This document shows positions 1 to 10,748 of a DNA stretch of 34,941 nucleotides, piece after piece. A program made the translations under genes and the position numbers. Source of the DNA: Acidovorax sp. SRB_14 (lineage in GTDB: Bacteria; Pseudomonadota; Gammaproteobacteria; Burkholderiales; Burkholderiaceae_C); NCBI RefSeq assembly GCF_012932145.1, contig NZ_MWOK01000031.1, forward strand, positions 1 to 34,941, written 5' to 3'. The notes under the pieces were generated by a model that made no database searches, had not been told where the DNA came from, and was given only the letters and a program-made list of their open reading frames with translations. Numbering within the stretch: the first letter of the stretch is position 1; each line of letters begins with the position of its first letter.

Positions 1-89
1 ATTTCCTGCCACAGCCCCGGCTCTTGAACCCCCGGGCCTGGCTGGCACAGACCCTCTTTGAAGGAGGCTTCCGTGCAGCGAAGAGAGCA

Positions 90-120
90 ACTATAGCATA
101 GCAAAGCCCTGAAAAATCAA
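90..120 (-). promoter_or_regulatory. Putative extended -10 promoter reading out of the left edge
   Basis: On the minus strand, just after the phosphoribosyltransferase stop codon, there is a TATAGT -10 box (90-95) preceded by TGC, which gives an extended -10 motif. A weak TTGATT -35 (115-120) lies 19 bases upstream. It would drive a gene beyond the left edge. The remaining bases 1-89 hold no open frame or RNA gene that I can recognise. This is a sequence match only. Confidence 0.35.
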
Positions 121-641
121 ACCTTCCACTTTTCAAGCAACTTGTCGGGACTCAAGTTGTCATACGTCTCAAACGGCTGGTGGATCCAGGGGTTTGTGGG
201 CAAGAACTCTACAGAGTAGTCCGGAGTGAAGTTCGACATGCCTTTGGTCCAGATGACCGCACTGCGCAATTCCGTAATGGGAGAGTAGCTGTTGCGGAGC
301 ATGTCTATGACCGCATGCAGCGTGTGGCCTGAGTCTGCCAAGTCATCCACCAACAGCACACGACCGGCAATTTCGCCTTTGGGCGTCGTGATGAAACGAG
401 CGATATCCAAATGGCCTTGCACTGTGCCCGCTTCAGCCCGGTAAGAACTGGTGGACATGATGGCCAAAGGCTTGTCAAAGATGCGGCTCAACATGTCTCC
501 CGGACGCAAGCCGCCACGGGCCAAGCACAAAATTGTGTCGAACGCCCAACCGGACTGGTGCACCTTGAGCGCCAGCTTTTCTATGAGGTTGTGGTATTCG
601 TCATAGCTTACGTACAGGTGCCTGCCATCTTCTGTCAACAT
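117..641 (-). CDS. Purine-type phosphoribosyltransferase (Gpt/Hpt-like)
   Basis: This 174-residue type I phosphoribosyltransferase probably salvages a purine base with PRPP in the cytoplasm. The PRPP-binding signature VLLVDDLADSGHTL lies at residues 95-108. A pyrophosphate-loop-like ARGGLRPG is at 41-48. A WIHQPFE segment near 152-158 resembles the base-binding C-terminus of xanthine-guanine enzymes. The ATG at 641 is preceded by AGGAG at a 6-base spacing, so the start is well supported. It follows purA after 64 bases and is presumably the last gene of that operon, which places salvage next to AMP synthesis. The exact base specificity (hypoxanthine, guanine or xanthine) cannot be read from the sequence. 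Confidence 0.85.
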   Translation of the reverse strand: MLTEDGRHLYVSYDEYHNLIEKLALKVHQSGWAFDTILCLARGGLRPGDMLSRIFDKPLAIMSTSSYRAEAGTVQGHLDIARFITTPKGEIAGRVLLVDDLADSGHTLHAVIDMLRNSYSPITELRSAVIWTKGMSNFTPDYSVEFLPTNPWIHQPFETYDNLSPDKLLEKWKV

Positions 642-657
642 TCTTAACTCCTAATTT

Positions 658-702
658 AATAGCTATTTGCGCCCAATGGAAAAGGCTTTGAGGCCTATTT
701 GG
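658..702 (+). repeat. Degenerate intergenic repeat, copy A
   Basis: Starts AATAGCT, has GC-rich pieces around a short spacer, and ends with AGGCCTATTT. The spacing matches copies at 27173-27225 and 31777-31839 (the latter reversed). It fills the gap between purA and the phosphoribosyltransferase gene, so it is transcribed within the operon. Its inner hairpin has largely decayed. Confidence 0.5.
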
Positions 703-705
703 CAC

Positions 706-2094
<1,389 letters not shown>

Positions 2095-2101
2095 TCAATT
2101 A

Positions 2102-3259
2102 TCAAAAACGTCCAATGGCTTGCACCATCCAGCGCCCATCGGCATGCACAAGTTCGCGATCGCAGCAAAACTCATCCACCTCGCTGCCACGCCCGGGCAT
2201 CGAACACACCACCGTCTCGCCCTGGCTGCGCAAGGCAGCGATGGCGACACGCAGATCTTTGGCCTCGTCCCACGGCGCACGAATCGCGGCCTTGAGCGCC
2301 CGTGCCGGCACGGCGCCCACCAGTTGCTTGAGGTCCAGGCTGAACCCTGCTGCCGGCCGGTTGCGGCCAAACACAGCACCCACTTCGTCGTAGCGTCCGC
2401 CCCGCACCAGCGCATCGCCGGCAGTCTCGGAATAGATAGCGAAGCGCACGCCGCTGTAGTAGGCGTAGCCCCGGAGGTCCGCCAAGTCGAAACTCACGCG
2501 CGTGCCCTCAAGGCGCGCCGCAAGCCACTTCAAATTTGATAGCGATTCACGCACAGCAGGCGTGCGTTTGAGTGCCTTTTCAGCCTCAATCAACACAGAC
2601 TCATCACCGTACAGCTGCAGGAGTGCTTGCAAGCCTTCGCGCGACGGCGCAGGAAAATTTCGGGTCAACTGGGCCAATTCGCTCGCGTCCTTGGAAGCCA
2701 GTGCGGCGTACACATCGCGCAGCACATTCGCGTCCACAGGGACTCCTGCCAAAAGGCTGCGAACGATGCGGACATCCGCCAAGTCCACACTGGTGTGGCA
2801 CACCCCAGCCACGCGCAGGCAAGCCAATGCCAATTCGAGGGCTTCGAGGTCCGCTTCCAACCCGGCGTGGCCATAGATTTCGGCACCAAACTGCAAGGGC
2901 TCGCGCGTGGCATGGGGCCGATCAGGCCAGGTGTGCAGAACCGGGCCGCAGTAACACAGGCGTGCCGTTCCCTGGCGATTGAGGAGATGGGCATCGATGC
3001 GCGCCACCTGCTGCGTGGTGTCCGCGCGCAAGCCCATCATGCGACCAGAGATCTGATCGACAAGCTTGAAGGTTTGCAGATCGAGCGCCTCACCCGAGCC
3101 AGTGAGCAGCGATTCCAGATGCTCAAGCAGCGGCGGCATCACCAACTCGTACCCATAACGGCATGCAGTGTCGAGCAGCCCGCGGCGTAATTCTTCGATG
3201 TGCCGGGCCTCGGAGGGCAGGACATCGGCAATGTGATCCGGTAGGACCCAAGCAGACAT
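2102..3259 (-). CDS. hisZ: ATP phosphoribosyltransferase regulatory subunit
   Basis: HisZ is a catalytically dead paralogue of the histidyl-tRNA synthetase core. It pairs with short-form HisG to form the first, histidine-inhibited enzyme of histidine biosynthesis. From the ATG at 3259 the protein is 385 residues, the usual size, and begins [18 protein letters not shown]. The frame stays open up to 3397, but that extension would overlap the DUF2065 gene and is not family-like. Class II synthetase-like segments such as [14 protein letters not shown] are visible late in the protein. There is no strong ribosome-binding site. The 98-base gap upstream contains an inverted repeat (TGGCC/GGCCA) and a TAGAAT box, so a weak internal promoter is possible. 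HisG is not in the window. Confidence 0.93.
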   Translation of the reverse strand: MSAWVLPDHIADVLPSEARHIEELRRGLLDTACRYGYELVMPPLLEHLESLLTGSGEALDLQTFKLVDQISGRMMGLRADTTQQVARIDAHLLNRQGTARLCYCGPVLHTWPDRPHATREPLQFGAEIYGHAGLEADLEALELALACLRVAGVCHTSVDLADVRIVRSLLAGVPVDANVLRDVYAALASKDASELAQLTRNFPAPSREGLQALLQLYGDESVLIEAEKALKRTPAVRESLSNLKWLAARLEGTRVSFDLADLRGYAYYSGVRFAIYSETAGDALVRGGRYDEVGAVFGRNRPAAGFSLDLKQLVGAVPARALKAAIRAPWDEAKDLRVAIAALRSQGETVVCSMPGRGSEVDEFCCDRELVHADGRWMVQAIGRF

Positions 3260-3357
3260 GGAAAGAAGGAGGGCTGTTAAAAACGTGATTCTACCGGCAG
3301 GGACTTTCGCCCTGGCCAAGACAGGCCATGCACCTTGGCATAGGCGCGGCACCCGCG

Positions 3358-3546
3358 TCAGCGCAGCATGAAGACAGCCGCGCCAGACACGATGCAAAGA
3401 AGGGCAAAAAAGCGGATCTGGCCGTCACGCAACTGCATGAGTTGTGTGAGCAACCGGCGCCACCCCGCAGGAAAGAGGAAAGGCAAAAGCCCTTCCATCA
3501 CCAGGATCAGCGCCACGGCGGTCCAGACGCAATCGCTCCACTCCAT
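3358..3546 (-). CDS. DUF2065 family small membrane protein (YjeT-like)
   Basis: A 62-residue protein with two hydrophobic segments, at about residues 8-25 and 44-60, separated by a basic stretch ([18 protein letters not shown]). Size, topology and position between hflC and purA match the DUF2065/YjeT family of inner-membrane proteins, whose function is unknown. It starts with ATG 33 bases after the hflC stop and probably belongs to the same transcript. Confidence 0.85.
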   Translation of the reverse strand: MEWSDCVWTAVALILVMEGLLPFLFPAGWRRLLTQLMQLRDGQIRFFALLCIVSGAAVFMLR

Positions 3547-3579
3547 GGCGTGGACAGAGTGGAGCGTACAGACGCAGAC

Positions 3580-4485
3580 TTATTTGCGCGCAGCCGCAGG
3601 TGCGGGGGGCGCAGCGCCTCGGAATGCCTTGAAGAACTCGGACGATGCAGGATCCAGCACCATGACATCGGCCTTCTTGTTGAAACTGGCCTTATAGGCA
3701 TCCAGGCTGCGGTAGAACTGCGCAAACTGCGGGTCCCGGCCGAAAGCCTCGGCATACACGCGCGCTGCTTCGGCATCGCCCTCACCCTTGACCTTCTGCG
3801 CGTCGCGGTAGGCATTGGCAATGGTGATCTCGCGCTGGCGATCGGCATCAGCGCGGATTTTCTCCCCTTCTGCCGCACCCGTTGAACGCAACTCATTGGC
3901 CACACGTTTGCGCTCAGCTTCCATGCGCCGGTACACCGACTCCGTGATGGCTTCCACATAGTCGACACGCGTGATGCGCACGTCGACCACATCCACCCCC
4001 CAGGGTTTGGCGCCGCGCACCGACTCCAGCACCTCGCGCTTCACGTCGGCCATCAGGGCCTCGCGCTTGACCGACAGCAGCTCCTTGACCGTGCGCTTGT
4101 TGATTTCCTCCTGAAATGCATTGCGCACCACGCGATTGAGCTGCAATGCGCCAGCGTTCTCATCCAAGCCCACATTTCGGATGTACTCCGAAGGCTCACT
4201 GATGCGCCAGCGCACATACCAGTCGATCACCACCCGCTGCTTTTCGGCCGTGAGCATGGGCTCCGTGTCCGTGCTGTCGAGTGTGAGCAGACGCTTGTCA
4301 ATGTACGAGACGTTCTGGAACGGTGGTGGCAGCTTGAAGTTCAAACCAGGCTCCGTGATCACCTCTTTGATCTGACCCAGCGCATAGAGAACACCGAACT
4401 GGCGCTGGTCCACTACAAAGAGCATGGAACTCATCAGTGCCAGCACGACGAGAATAGAAGATGCAATAAATCCAACCCTGTTCAC
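3580..4485 (-). CDS. hflC: FtsH protease modulator HflC
   Basis: HflC is a stomatin/prohibitin (SPFH) family protein. With HflK it forms a large inner-membrane cage around the FtsH protease and tunes its activity. The 301-residue protein has one N-terminal membrane segment at about residues 6-25 and then the SPFH domain, followed by a long charged helical region rich in Glu, Arg and Ala. The start is GTG, supported by AGGAG at a 6-base spacing, and that site overlaps the hflK stop codon, so the two are translationally coupled. Confidence 0.96.
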   Translation of the reverse strand: MNRVGFIASSILVVLALMSSMLFVVDQRQFGVLYALGQIKEVITEPGLNFKLPPPFQNVSYIDKRLLTLDSTDTEPMLTAEKQRVVIDWYVRWRISEPSEYIRNVGLDENAGALQLNRVVRNAFQEEINKRTVKELLSVKREALMADVKREVLESVRGAKPWGVDVVDVRITRVDYVEAITESVYRRMEAERKRVANELRSTGAAEGEKIRADADRQREITIANAYRDAQKVKGEGDAEAARVYAEAFGRDPQFAQFYRSLDAYKASFNKKADVMVLDPASSEFFKAFRGAAPPAPAAARK

Positions 4486-4494
4486 GTGCTTCTC

Positions 4495-5862
4495 CTAGCG
4501 GCTCTCGCGCTCACGGGAACGACTGGTGTCGCGCGCCCGGGCGTCGTTCGAAAATGTGGATGGCGGTGCTGCGGGAGCGCCGGCAGACCCAGCGCCTGTA
4601 CTTGCCCCGTCGCCCGCGCCCGCAGCGGGCTGCTGCGCAACGGTCTGCATGATTTTGTCGAGCGGCAGATACAAAAGGTTGGAGCCCTGGCGAGAGTCCA
4701 CCAAGACCTTGGTCACGTTGCTGTAGATCTGCTGCATGGACTCCAAGTACATGCGGTCGCGGGTCACCTGAGGGGCCTTTTGGTACTCTGTCAACACTGA
4801 GCTGAAACGCTGAGCATCACCTTGCGCCTGTGCCACGATACGGGCTTTGTACGCCTCCGCCTCTTCCTTGATGCGCGATGCAGAGCCCACAGCACGTGGC
4901 ACGACATCATTGGCATAGGCCTGGGCCTCGTTCTTGGCGCGCTCGCGCTCCTGACCGGCCTTGAGCACGTCGTCAAAAGCTGCTTGCACCTGCTCAGGGG
5001 GGCGCACACCGCCCTGCTGCAAATTGATGCCCACCACTTCGACGCCGACCTTGTAGCGGTCCAGAATCGTCTGCATCAGCGTGCGCACACGCGGCGCGAT
5101 CTGGTCGCGCTCCTCCGCAAGGGCGGTGTCCATGCGCATCTTTCCCACCACTTCGCGCACCGCCGTTTCGGCTGCCTGGACCACGGCATCCGCGGGGTTT
5201 TTGCTCTCGAACAACCATGCACGGGCATCGTTGAGCCGGTACTGGACCGCGAATTTGATCTCAACGATATTTTCGTCTTCCGTCAACATCGCGGACTCGC
5301 GCAGTCCCGTGGACTTGATCACAGAGTCACGCCCTACATCCGCAGAGCGGATCTGCGTCACAAATACCAATTCATGGCGCTGTATGGGATAAGGAAGACG
5401 CCAGTTAAAACCGGCACCTACCGTGGATTTGTATTTGCCAAACTGGGTGATGACGGCCTGCTGTCCTTCCTGGACGATGAAAAAACCGGTGCCAAGCCAA
5501 ATGAGGACGGCAATGCCCGCAATCACGCCAACACCCATGCCTGCATTTTTCATGTCCGGCTGAAAGCCACCGCCACTGGAAGGACCTCGACCGCCACCGT
5601 TACCGCCTCCGAACAGGCCCGAAAGCTTGCGGTTGAGGTCGCGCCAAAGCTCGTCCAAATCCGGCGGCTGGTTACCAGAAGGCCTGGAGTCGCGCGGACG
5701 ATCCGCCTGTGGCGGTTGCGCCGGCCGCTCCTGTTCAGGGCGGCCGTCTTCGCCTGCACGGTCATCGCTGCCCCGCCCCCACCGTGGATCGTTCAGGTTA
5801 AACGCCCCTCGAATTCGGGCTGGCAGCAGGGCCCAACGGCGAACGCTAAATGGTTGATTCAT
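4495..5862 (-). CDS. hflK: FtsH protease modulator HflK
   Basis: Partner of HflC in the periplasm-facing complex that regulates FtsH. From the ATG at 5862 it is 455 residues. It has a cytoplasmic N-terminus rich in Gly, Pro and Arg (about 30-105), one membrane segment at about 108-130, an SPFH domain, and a low-complexity Ala/Gly C-terminus. The frame extends upstream to a GTG at 5919 that overlaps the hflX stop, but the sequence between looks unlike HflK, while MNQPF... fits. The ribosome-binding site at 5862 is weak, so the start is a judgement. Confidence 0.94.
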   Translation of the reverse strand: MNQPFSVRRWALLPARIRGAFNLNDPRWGRGSDDRAGEDGRPEQERPAQPPQADRPRDSRPSGNQPPDLDELWRDLNRKLSGLFGGGNGGGRGPSSGGGFQPDMKNAGMGVGVIAGIAVLIWLGTGFFIVQEGQQAVITQFGKYKSTVGAGFNWRLPYPIQRHELVFVTQIRSADVGRDSVIKSTGLRESAMLTEDENIVEIKFAVQYRLNDARAWLFESKNPADAVVQAAETAVREVVGKMRMDTALAEERDQIAPRVRTLMQTILDRYKVGVEVVGINLQQGGVRPPEQVQAAFDDVLKAGQERERAKNEAQAYANDVVPRAVGSASRIKEEAEAYKARIVAQAQGDAQRFSSVLTEYQKAPQVTRDRMYLESMQQIYSNVTKVLVDSRQGSNLLYLPLDKIMQTVAQQPAAGAGDGASTGAGSAGAPAAPPSTFSNDARARDTSRSRERESR

Positions 5863-5915
5863 GCGCAAAATCTCGGATTCTCTGAAGACATCAAACGACG
5901 CGGCATTGTGCCCAA

Positions 5916-7079
5916 TCACACTCTGCCCGGAGGCAATTCAGCAGCAGCACCCAAGGCCATGTCCGACGACTTGGCCGCCAGCACGGTCGCAGCCAGCTGC
6001 TGGCGCAACTGTGGCAATCCACTGCCACTGCTGGCGCTGACAAACAGGCGTGGCACCTGGCGCCCGTCCACGTCGTAGCTGTCCTGCAATGCCTCTGGAT
6101 GCTGGGAAGCCTCCACCATGTCCAGTTTATTGAACACCAAAATCTGGGGAATATTGGCTGCACCAATATCGGACAATACGCGCTGGACCTGGGCCATCTG
6201 CTCTGGAAAATGGGGATTGGAGGCATCCACCACATGCAACAGCAGGTCTGCATCCACGGCCTCTTGCAACGTCGCCTGGAATGCATCCACAAGACCGTGC
6301 GGCAGGTCTCGGATAAAGCCGACGGTATCCGACAAAGACACCGAGCGCCCCGCCTCCCCAAGATACAGCTGCCGCGTCGTCGTATCGAGCGTAGCAAAAA
6401 GCTGGTCGGCCGCGTAGGCTCGCGCCTTGACCAGCGCATTGAACAACGTGGACTTGCCGGCGTTGGTGTAACCCACCAACGAAATGTTGAACGTGTCTTG
6501 GCGCTCTCGCTGGCGGCGTTGCGTGGAACGCTGGCGCTTGACTTTCTCCAAGCGCTCGCGTGTACGCTTGATCGCTTCGCCAATCATGCGGCGGTCGAGC
6601 TCGATCTGCGTTTCTCCCGGACCTCCCCGCGCACCGATGCCGCCACGCTGGCGCTCCAAATGCGACCAGCGCCGCACCAACCGGGTGCTGAGGTACTGCA
6701 GGCGCGCCAACTCCACCTGCAGCTTTCCCTCGTGGCTGCGGGCACGTTGGGCGAAAATTTCCAGAATTAAGAGCGTCCTGTCATTGACGGGCAACTCCAA
6801 ATGGCGCTCGAGGTTTCGTTGCTGTGCAGGGCTCAAGGACTGATCGAACAACACCTCTAAAGCGCCATGCATTTGCGCCAGGGTACGCAATTCATCGGCC
6901 TTGCCACTGCCCACGAACAAGGCCGCATCAGGCGTCTTGCGCTTGCAGGTTAACCGCGCCACAGGCTTCATACCTGCAGTTTCGGCGAGCAGGCCCAACT
7001 CTTCCAACTCCGCATCGAAATGCGGAAAGCCAAAGTCCACCCCGACGAGCAACACCGGCGTCAAAGAGCGATCATGCAT
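5916..7079 (-). CDS. hflX: GTPase HflX
   Basis: HflX is a translational GTPase that binds the 50S subunit and splits stalled or heat-damaged ribosomes. From the ATG at 7079 it is 387 residues. The glycine-rich linker GGIGARGGPGETQIE is at 146-160. G1 is GYTNAGKST at 203-211, G3 is DTVGF at 251-255, and G4 is NKLD at 317-320. An in-frame TTG at 7121 would add 14 residues that do not look conserved. The gene lies 78 bases after hfq, as in E. coli hfq-hflX-hflK-hflC. Confidence 0.96.
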   Translation of the reverse strand: MHDRSLTPVLLVGVDFGFPHFDAELEELGLLAETAGMKPVARLTCKRKTPDAALFVGSGKADELRTLAQMHGALEVLFDQSLSPAQQRNLERHLELPVNDRTLLILEIFAQRARSHEGKLQVELARLQYLSTRLVRRWSHLERQRGGIGARGGPGETQIELDRRMIGEAIKRTRERLEKVKRQRSTQRRQRERQDTFNISLVGYTNAGKSTLFNALVKARAYAADQLFATLDTTTRQLYLGEAGRSVSLSDTVGFIRDLPHGLVDAFQATLQEAVDADLLLHVVDASNPHFPEQMAQVQRVLSDIGAANIPQILVFNKLDMVEASQHPEALQDSYDVDGRQVPRLFVSASSGSGLPQLRQQLAATVLAAKSSDMALGAAAELPPGRV

Positions 7080-7157
7080 AGAAAGCACACCCGCCTGGCC
7101 GAATTCGGCGCATATCCGCAAGGTCTGCTGCCCCGACGGGCATCACCAAATACGCGT

Positions 7158-7412
7158 TCAGGCCCCACCGCCTTCGACTTCTGGAGTTTCCGCTGTGGAA
7201 AAACTCACAGCGCGACCCGGAACAATGGTGGAAATGGCATGCTTGTACACCATCTGGGTCACGGTATTGCGCAGCAACACCACATACTGGTCAAATGACT
7301 CGATCTGCCCCTGCAGCTTGATGCCATTGACAAGATAAATCGAGACCGGCACATGCTCGCGGCGCAAAGCGTTGAGAAATGGATCTTGCAAAAGCTGGCC
7401 TTTGTTGCTCAC
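7158..7412 (-). CDS. hfq: RNA chaperone Hfq
   Basis: Hfq is the hexameric Sm-like chaperone that pairs small RNAs with mRNAs. The 84-residue protein begins (M)[19 protein letters not shown] and carries the Sm1 segment around [18 protein letters not shown] (23-40) and the Sm2 signature YKHAIST (56-62). The acidic tail is short. The start is GTG at 7412, supported by GGAG six bases upstream. The frame is open further upstream, but that part is not Hfq. A gap of 112 bases to der may hold a promoter, though I could not place one with confidence. Confidence 0.97.
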   Translation of the reverse strand: MSNKGQLLQDPFLNALRREHVPVSIYLVNGIKLQGQIESFDQYVVLLRNTVTQMVYKHAISTIVPGRAVSFSTAETPEVEGGGA

Positions 7413-7474
7413 GATATTCTCCGTGTTCAAAATATTGTTGTAAAACGGCACCTTACCACAGTGACAGTCTCCCC

Positions 7475-7506
7475 ACAGAGCGGTGCCAGATTTCTCCGGC
7501 CTCTGT
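7475..7506 (-). other. Imperfect inverted repeat between der and hfq
   Basis: ACAGAG (7475-7480) and CTCTGT (7501-7506) frame a partly complementary interior in the der-hfq gap. No T-run follows on the minus strand, so it is not a typical intrinsic terminator. It could fold in the hfq leader or be chance. Confidence 0.2.
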
Positions 7507-7524
7507 CGGCGAGGACGGCGTAGT

Positions 7525-8868
7525 TCAACTGTCGCTCTTGTCCGCAAACGGGTTGTGCGAGGTTTTCATTTCGATGCGCAGAGGCGTGCCAACCAGCCCG
7601 AACTCCTTGCGAAAACGCCCCTCAAGAAAACGCTTGTACGCATCGGTCACATGTTCAAGCGAATTCCCATGGATCACAATCACAGGCGGATTCATTCCAC
7701 CCTGGTGTGCATAGCGCAGCTTGGGCCGGAACATGCCCGCGCGTTTGGGGCTTTGGAACTGAACAGCCTCCAGAAGCAAACGCGTCAACACAGGCGTGGA
7801 CATCTTGCACATGGCCGCCTTGTGCGCTTGTGCAATTGCCGTCCACAGCGGCCCAAGGCCTTGGCGCTTCTGAGCAGAGATGAAATGCAGCGCGGCAAAT
7901 TTCAGAAAAGGCAGACGGGTCTCGATAGAGCGCTCCAGCATTTGCCGTTCGTAGTCGTCCACCGCGTCCCATTTGTTGACGGCCACCACCACGGCGCGCC
8001 CACTCTCCAAAATATAGCCGGCGATGTGCGCATCCTGGTCCGTAACACCTTGCGTCGCGTCTAAAAGCAGCAAAACCACGTTGGCAGATTCAATGGCCTG
8101 CAGTGTTTTCACCACGGAAAACTTCTCAATAGCCTCAAAAACCTTGCCTTTGCGACGCAAACCTGCGGTGTCAATCAATTCGAAACGTTGACCATTGCGC
8201 TCAAAAGGAACCGAAATAGCGTCTCGTGTCGTGCCAGGCAAGTCAAACGCCACTAGGCGTTCTTCGCCTAACCAGGTATTGATGAGCGTGGACTTGCCGA
8301 CATTGGGACGCCCAGCGACCGCAAGCTTGATGACACTTTTATCGCTGCTATCGGACGCCTCTTCCAGATCGGACAAGTGCAACGGCTCGAGCGCCAACTC
8401 CACCAAATCTCGAATACCTTGGCCATGGGCTGCCGATACCGCATGGACCTCGCCCAATCCAAGCTCGTAAAACTCGGACAACTGCGCCCCCGCGAGCATG
8501 CCCTCTGCCTTGTTGGCGGCAAGAACGCATGGCTTTCCCAGACGCCGAAGGTACTTCGCAATGTCGTGGTCTTGCGCCGACAGACCTGCGCGAGCATCCA
8601 ACACAAAAATGACCACATCCGCTTCCGCAACGGCCTGCTGCGTTTGGCGGGCCATCTCGCGGTAGATACCGCTGGAGGCATCCGGTTCGAATCCACCGGT
8701 ATCGATCACGATGTACTCGAGCTTCCCCTGCTTTCCATTGCCGTAGTGCCGATCCCGGGTCAAGCCAGCGAAGTCTGCCACGATGGCATCCCTCGATTTG
8801 GTCAGGCGGTTAAAAAGCGTCGACTTACCGACGTTTGGGCGCCCCACCAAGGCGATAACTGGCTTCAT
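7525..8868 (-). CDS. der: Ribosome assembly GTPase Der (EngA)
   Basis: Der is an essential GTPase with two G domains in tandem that matures the 50S subunit. The 447-residue product shows two P-loops (GRPNVGKS at 9-16 and 186-193), two G3 motifs (DTGG at 56-59, DTAG at 233-236) and two G4 motifs (NKAE at 119-122, NKWD at 298-301), followed by the KH-like C-terminal domain. It begins with ATG 16 bases after bamB, the conserved bamB-der order. Confidence 0.98.
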   Translation of the reverse strand: MKPVIALVGRPNVGKSTLFNRLTKSRDAIVADFAGLTRDRHYGNGKQGKLEYIVIDTGGFEPDASSGIYREMARQTQQAVAEADVVIFVLDARAGLSAQDHDIAKYLRRLGKPCVLAANKAEGMLAGAQLSEFYELGLGEVHAVSAAHGQGIRDLVELALEPLHLSDLEEASDSSDKSVIKLAVAGRPNVGKSTLINTWLGEERLVAFDLPGTTRDAISVPFERNGQRFELIDTAGLRRKGKVFEAIEKFSVVKTLQAIESANVVLLLLDATQGVTDQDAHIAGYILESGRAVVVAVNKWDAVDDYERQMLERSIETRLPFLKFAALHFISAQKRQGLGPLWTAIAQAHKAAMCKMSTPVLTRLLLEAVQFQSPKRAGMFRPKLRYAHQGGMNPPVIVIHGNSLEHVTDAYKRFLEGRFRKEFGLVGTPLRIEMKTSHNPFADKSDS

Positions 8869-8884
8869 TGCAAACTACTTTTCA

Positions 8885-10057
8885 TCAATCCGGGCGAAAA
8901 CCGTAAACACTTCCCTTGCGGGTCACTACTATCAGGGTGTCAGCCACTGCGACAGGCGTTGCAGCAATGCCGGACCCATCGGTCGACAGCCGATTCAGGG
9001 GCGTACCATCTTCCCGCGAAAGAAGATGCACCAGCCCCGTATCGTCACCGATTACCACAGAACGTCCCAACAACAGCGGCGCGGTGAGCTTGCGGTACTG
9101 CAGCCGCAGCGAGGACCATGCACGGCTACCATCCGCACGGCGCCATGAAGTCACCGTGCCGTCGCTTTCAACACCGTACAACGCAGCAGAATCCCCATCG
9201 AGGCCCTCTGAGCCATTGGACTTTTGCGTCCAGAGCACCGCAGCACGGTCCGTGTCCACACAGCCCACGGCGGCTTGGAAAGCCCGGGCGCAAACACTTT
9301 CACCGACGCGGCTGATTGGGGCAACGAGTTCTACCAGACGCTCAACATCGTTGGTACCACGCGGACTCGCCAACGGCGCTTCCCAGCGCACTGCGCCTGT
9401 ATCCGGGCTGAGTCCGACCAATCGACCAGACAAGCCCGCCACCAAGGTGTCCTTGACCGCAATCAGGACACCTGGCTGGCGCAACACCAGTGGCTCACCG
9501 GGCCGCGCTTGGCTCCACAAACGCTGACCCGTCTGCGCATCAAACGCCATGACGGTGCGGTCGGCAGCCAACACAAAAACTCTTCCGCCGGCCACCAGGG
9601 GCGGCGTGTAAGTCTGCGCCGCCACGCGCTGGCGCCACTGCTCACGACCCTCGTCCAGCACCACAACGTCGTTGTTCCGGGACACCACAGCGGTCCACCG
9701 ACCATCGCTGCCAATACCCGCAGCCAATGCTCCATCTATGTGGGTGCGCCAAACCTCTGCCCCCGTGCGCGCGTCGATCGCTACCAACGTCCCATCTGCG
9801 CCGGCCAGCGTGACTGTAGTCTCTTGCACGTGCGGCACTAATGGCGCTCCGGTGGCTGAGCCCAAATGCGCGCTCCATGCCTGGCGCACACCCAGCACAG
9901 GCACGTTGGGTCCCAGCTCTGCGGGTTGAGGCCTTGAAGCGCCTCCGCCCCACAAGGAGCATCCGGTCAAACCGGTGAGCAGCATCGTGAGCAGCAAACT
10001 CCGGCGCCATGCATGCCAGCCACGGTGGTGTCGCGCCATCATGCCCTCACCGCTCAT
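8885..10057 (-). CDS. bamB: Outer membrane assembly lipoprotein BamB
   Basis: BamB is the beta-propeller lipoprotein of the BAM complex that inserts outer membrane proteins. The 390-residue precursor has a basic N-terminus, a hydrophobic stretch and a lipobox ending LTGC with Cys33 as the lipidated residue. Repeated PQQ-like blade motifs follow, for example GTLVAIDARTGAEVW and RTVMAFDAQTGQRLW. Its ATG overlaps the yfgM stop as ATGA, indicating translational coupling. Confidence 0.96.
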   Translation of the reverse strand: MSGEGMMARHHRGWHAWRRSLLLTMLLTGLTGCSLWGGGASRPQPAELGPNVPVLGVRQAWSAHLGSATGAPLVPHVQETTVTLAGADGTLVAIDARTGAEVWRTHIDGALAAGIGSDGRWTAVVSRNNDVVVLDEGREQWRQRVAAQTYTPPLVAGGRVFVLAADRTVMAFDAQTGQRLWSQARPGEPLVLRQPGVLIAVKDTLVAGLSGRLVGLSPDTGAVRWEAPLASPRGTNDVERLVELVAPISRVGESVCARAFQAAVGCVDTDRAAVLWTQKSNGSEGLDGDSAALYGVESDGTVTSWRRADGSRAWSSLRLQYRKLTAPLLLGRSVVIGDDTGLVHLLSREDGTPLNRLSTDGSGIAATPVAVADTLIVVTRKGSVYGFRPD

Positions 10058-10734
10058 TTGGCCGTCTCCGCTTTAGCCACCGACGCCACGGCCTGAGGCT
10101 GAATGCCCAAGGCATTGAGTTTCACCTCAACCAGGCGGCGATACTCGGACGCTTCACCAAACGATTTGTAGGCACGACTGTATTCGGCAATAGCCTCTTG
10201 CTTCTTGCCCTGCAAGACAAGAATATCTGCCTTTCGGTCTGCCTTCACAGCGTCAAATTCAGCAGGAAAAGAATTGGTCAACTGCTGGAGCGCCTCGTCG
10301 TAAGCCTTTTGCTCCACCAGCAGGCTTGCCATGCGCAAGCGAGCCAGAGCCTTGTATCCATCGTCGGAGGCACTGGCTGCGACCCACTCCAGCGCTGCCT
10401 TTGCGGCATCGCGCTGCCCCTTCTCGGCTTCCACCTTGGCAACCAATAGTCCAGCCTGGGCCGCTTGCATGGTGCGTGGATATTTCTCTCTGATATCGCC
10501 AAAAGCCTGCTCCAACCGCGGCTGGTCGCCGGCCCGCACAGCAACCTCTACCGCGTCGAACAGGGCTGCGGCCTGTGAGGCTTGGCGGTTCTGCCAGAAC
10601 TGGTACCCGTTCCAAGCTGCGACCGCACCAAAGACAACCACCAACACGGAACTGATGAGAGTTCCCCAGGTGCTCCAAAAATGCTTGAGTTGATCAAGCT
10701 GTTCCTGCTCTTCAAGATCGAGATGATTTGCCAT
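10054..10734 (-). CDS. yfgM: YfgM-like tetratricopeptide membrane protein (UPF0070)
   Basis: A 226-residue inner-membrane protein with a short cytoplasmic N-terminus, one membrane segment at about residues 24-41, and a periplasmic helical domain of tetratricopeptide type rich in Ala and Gln. In E. coli YfgM associates with the Sec translocon and the PpiD chaperone network. The ATG at 10734 (MANHLDLEEQEQ) is chosen; upstream in-frame codons would run into hisS. It lies 14 bases after hisS and overlaps bamB by four bases, the usual hisS-yfgM-bamB-der order. Confidence 0.92.
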   Translation of the reverse strand: MANHLDLEEQEQLDQLKHFWSTWGTLISSVLVVVFGAVAAWNGYQFWQNRQASQAAALFDAVEVAVRAGDQPRLEQAFGDIREKYPRTMQAAQAGLLVAKVEAEKGQRDAAKAALEWVAASASDDGYKALARLRMASLLVEQKAYDEALQQLTNSFPAEFDAVKADRKADILVLQGKKQEAIAEYSRAYKSFGEASEYRRLVEVKLNALGIQPQAVASVAKAETAK

Positions 10735-10748
10735 GGTTTCTGTTCGGG

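Noticed and set aside
8684-8694. GGTTCGAATCC, a perfect tRNA T-loop consensus
   Set aside because: It lies inside der, with no cloverleaf stems around it; it encodes part of a conserved Der segment.
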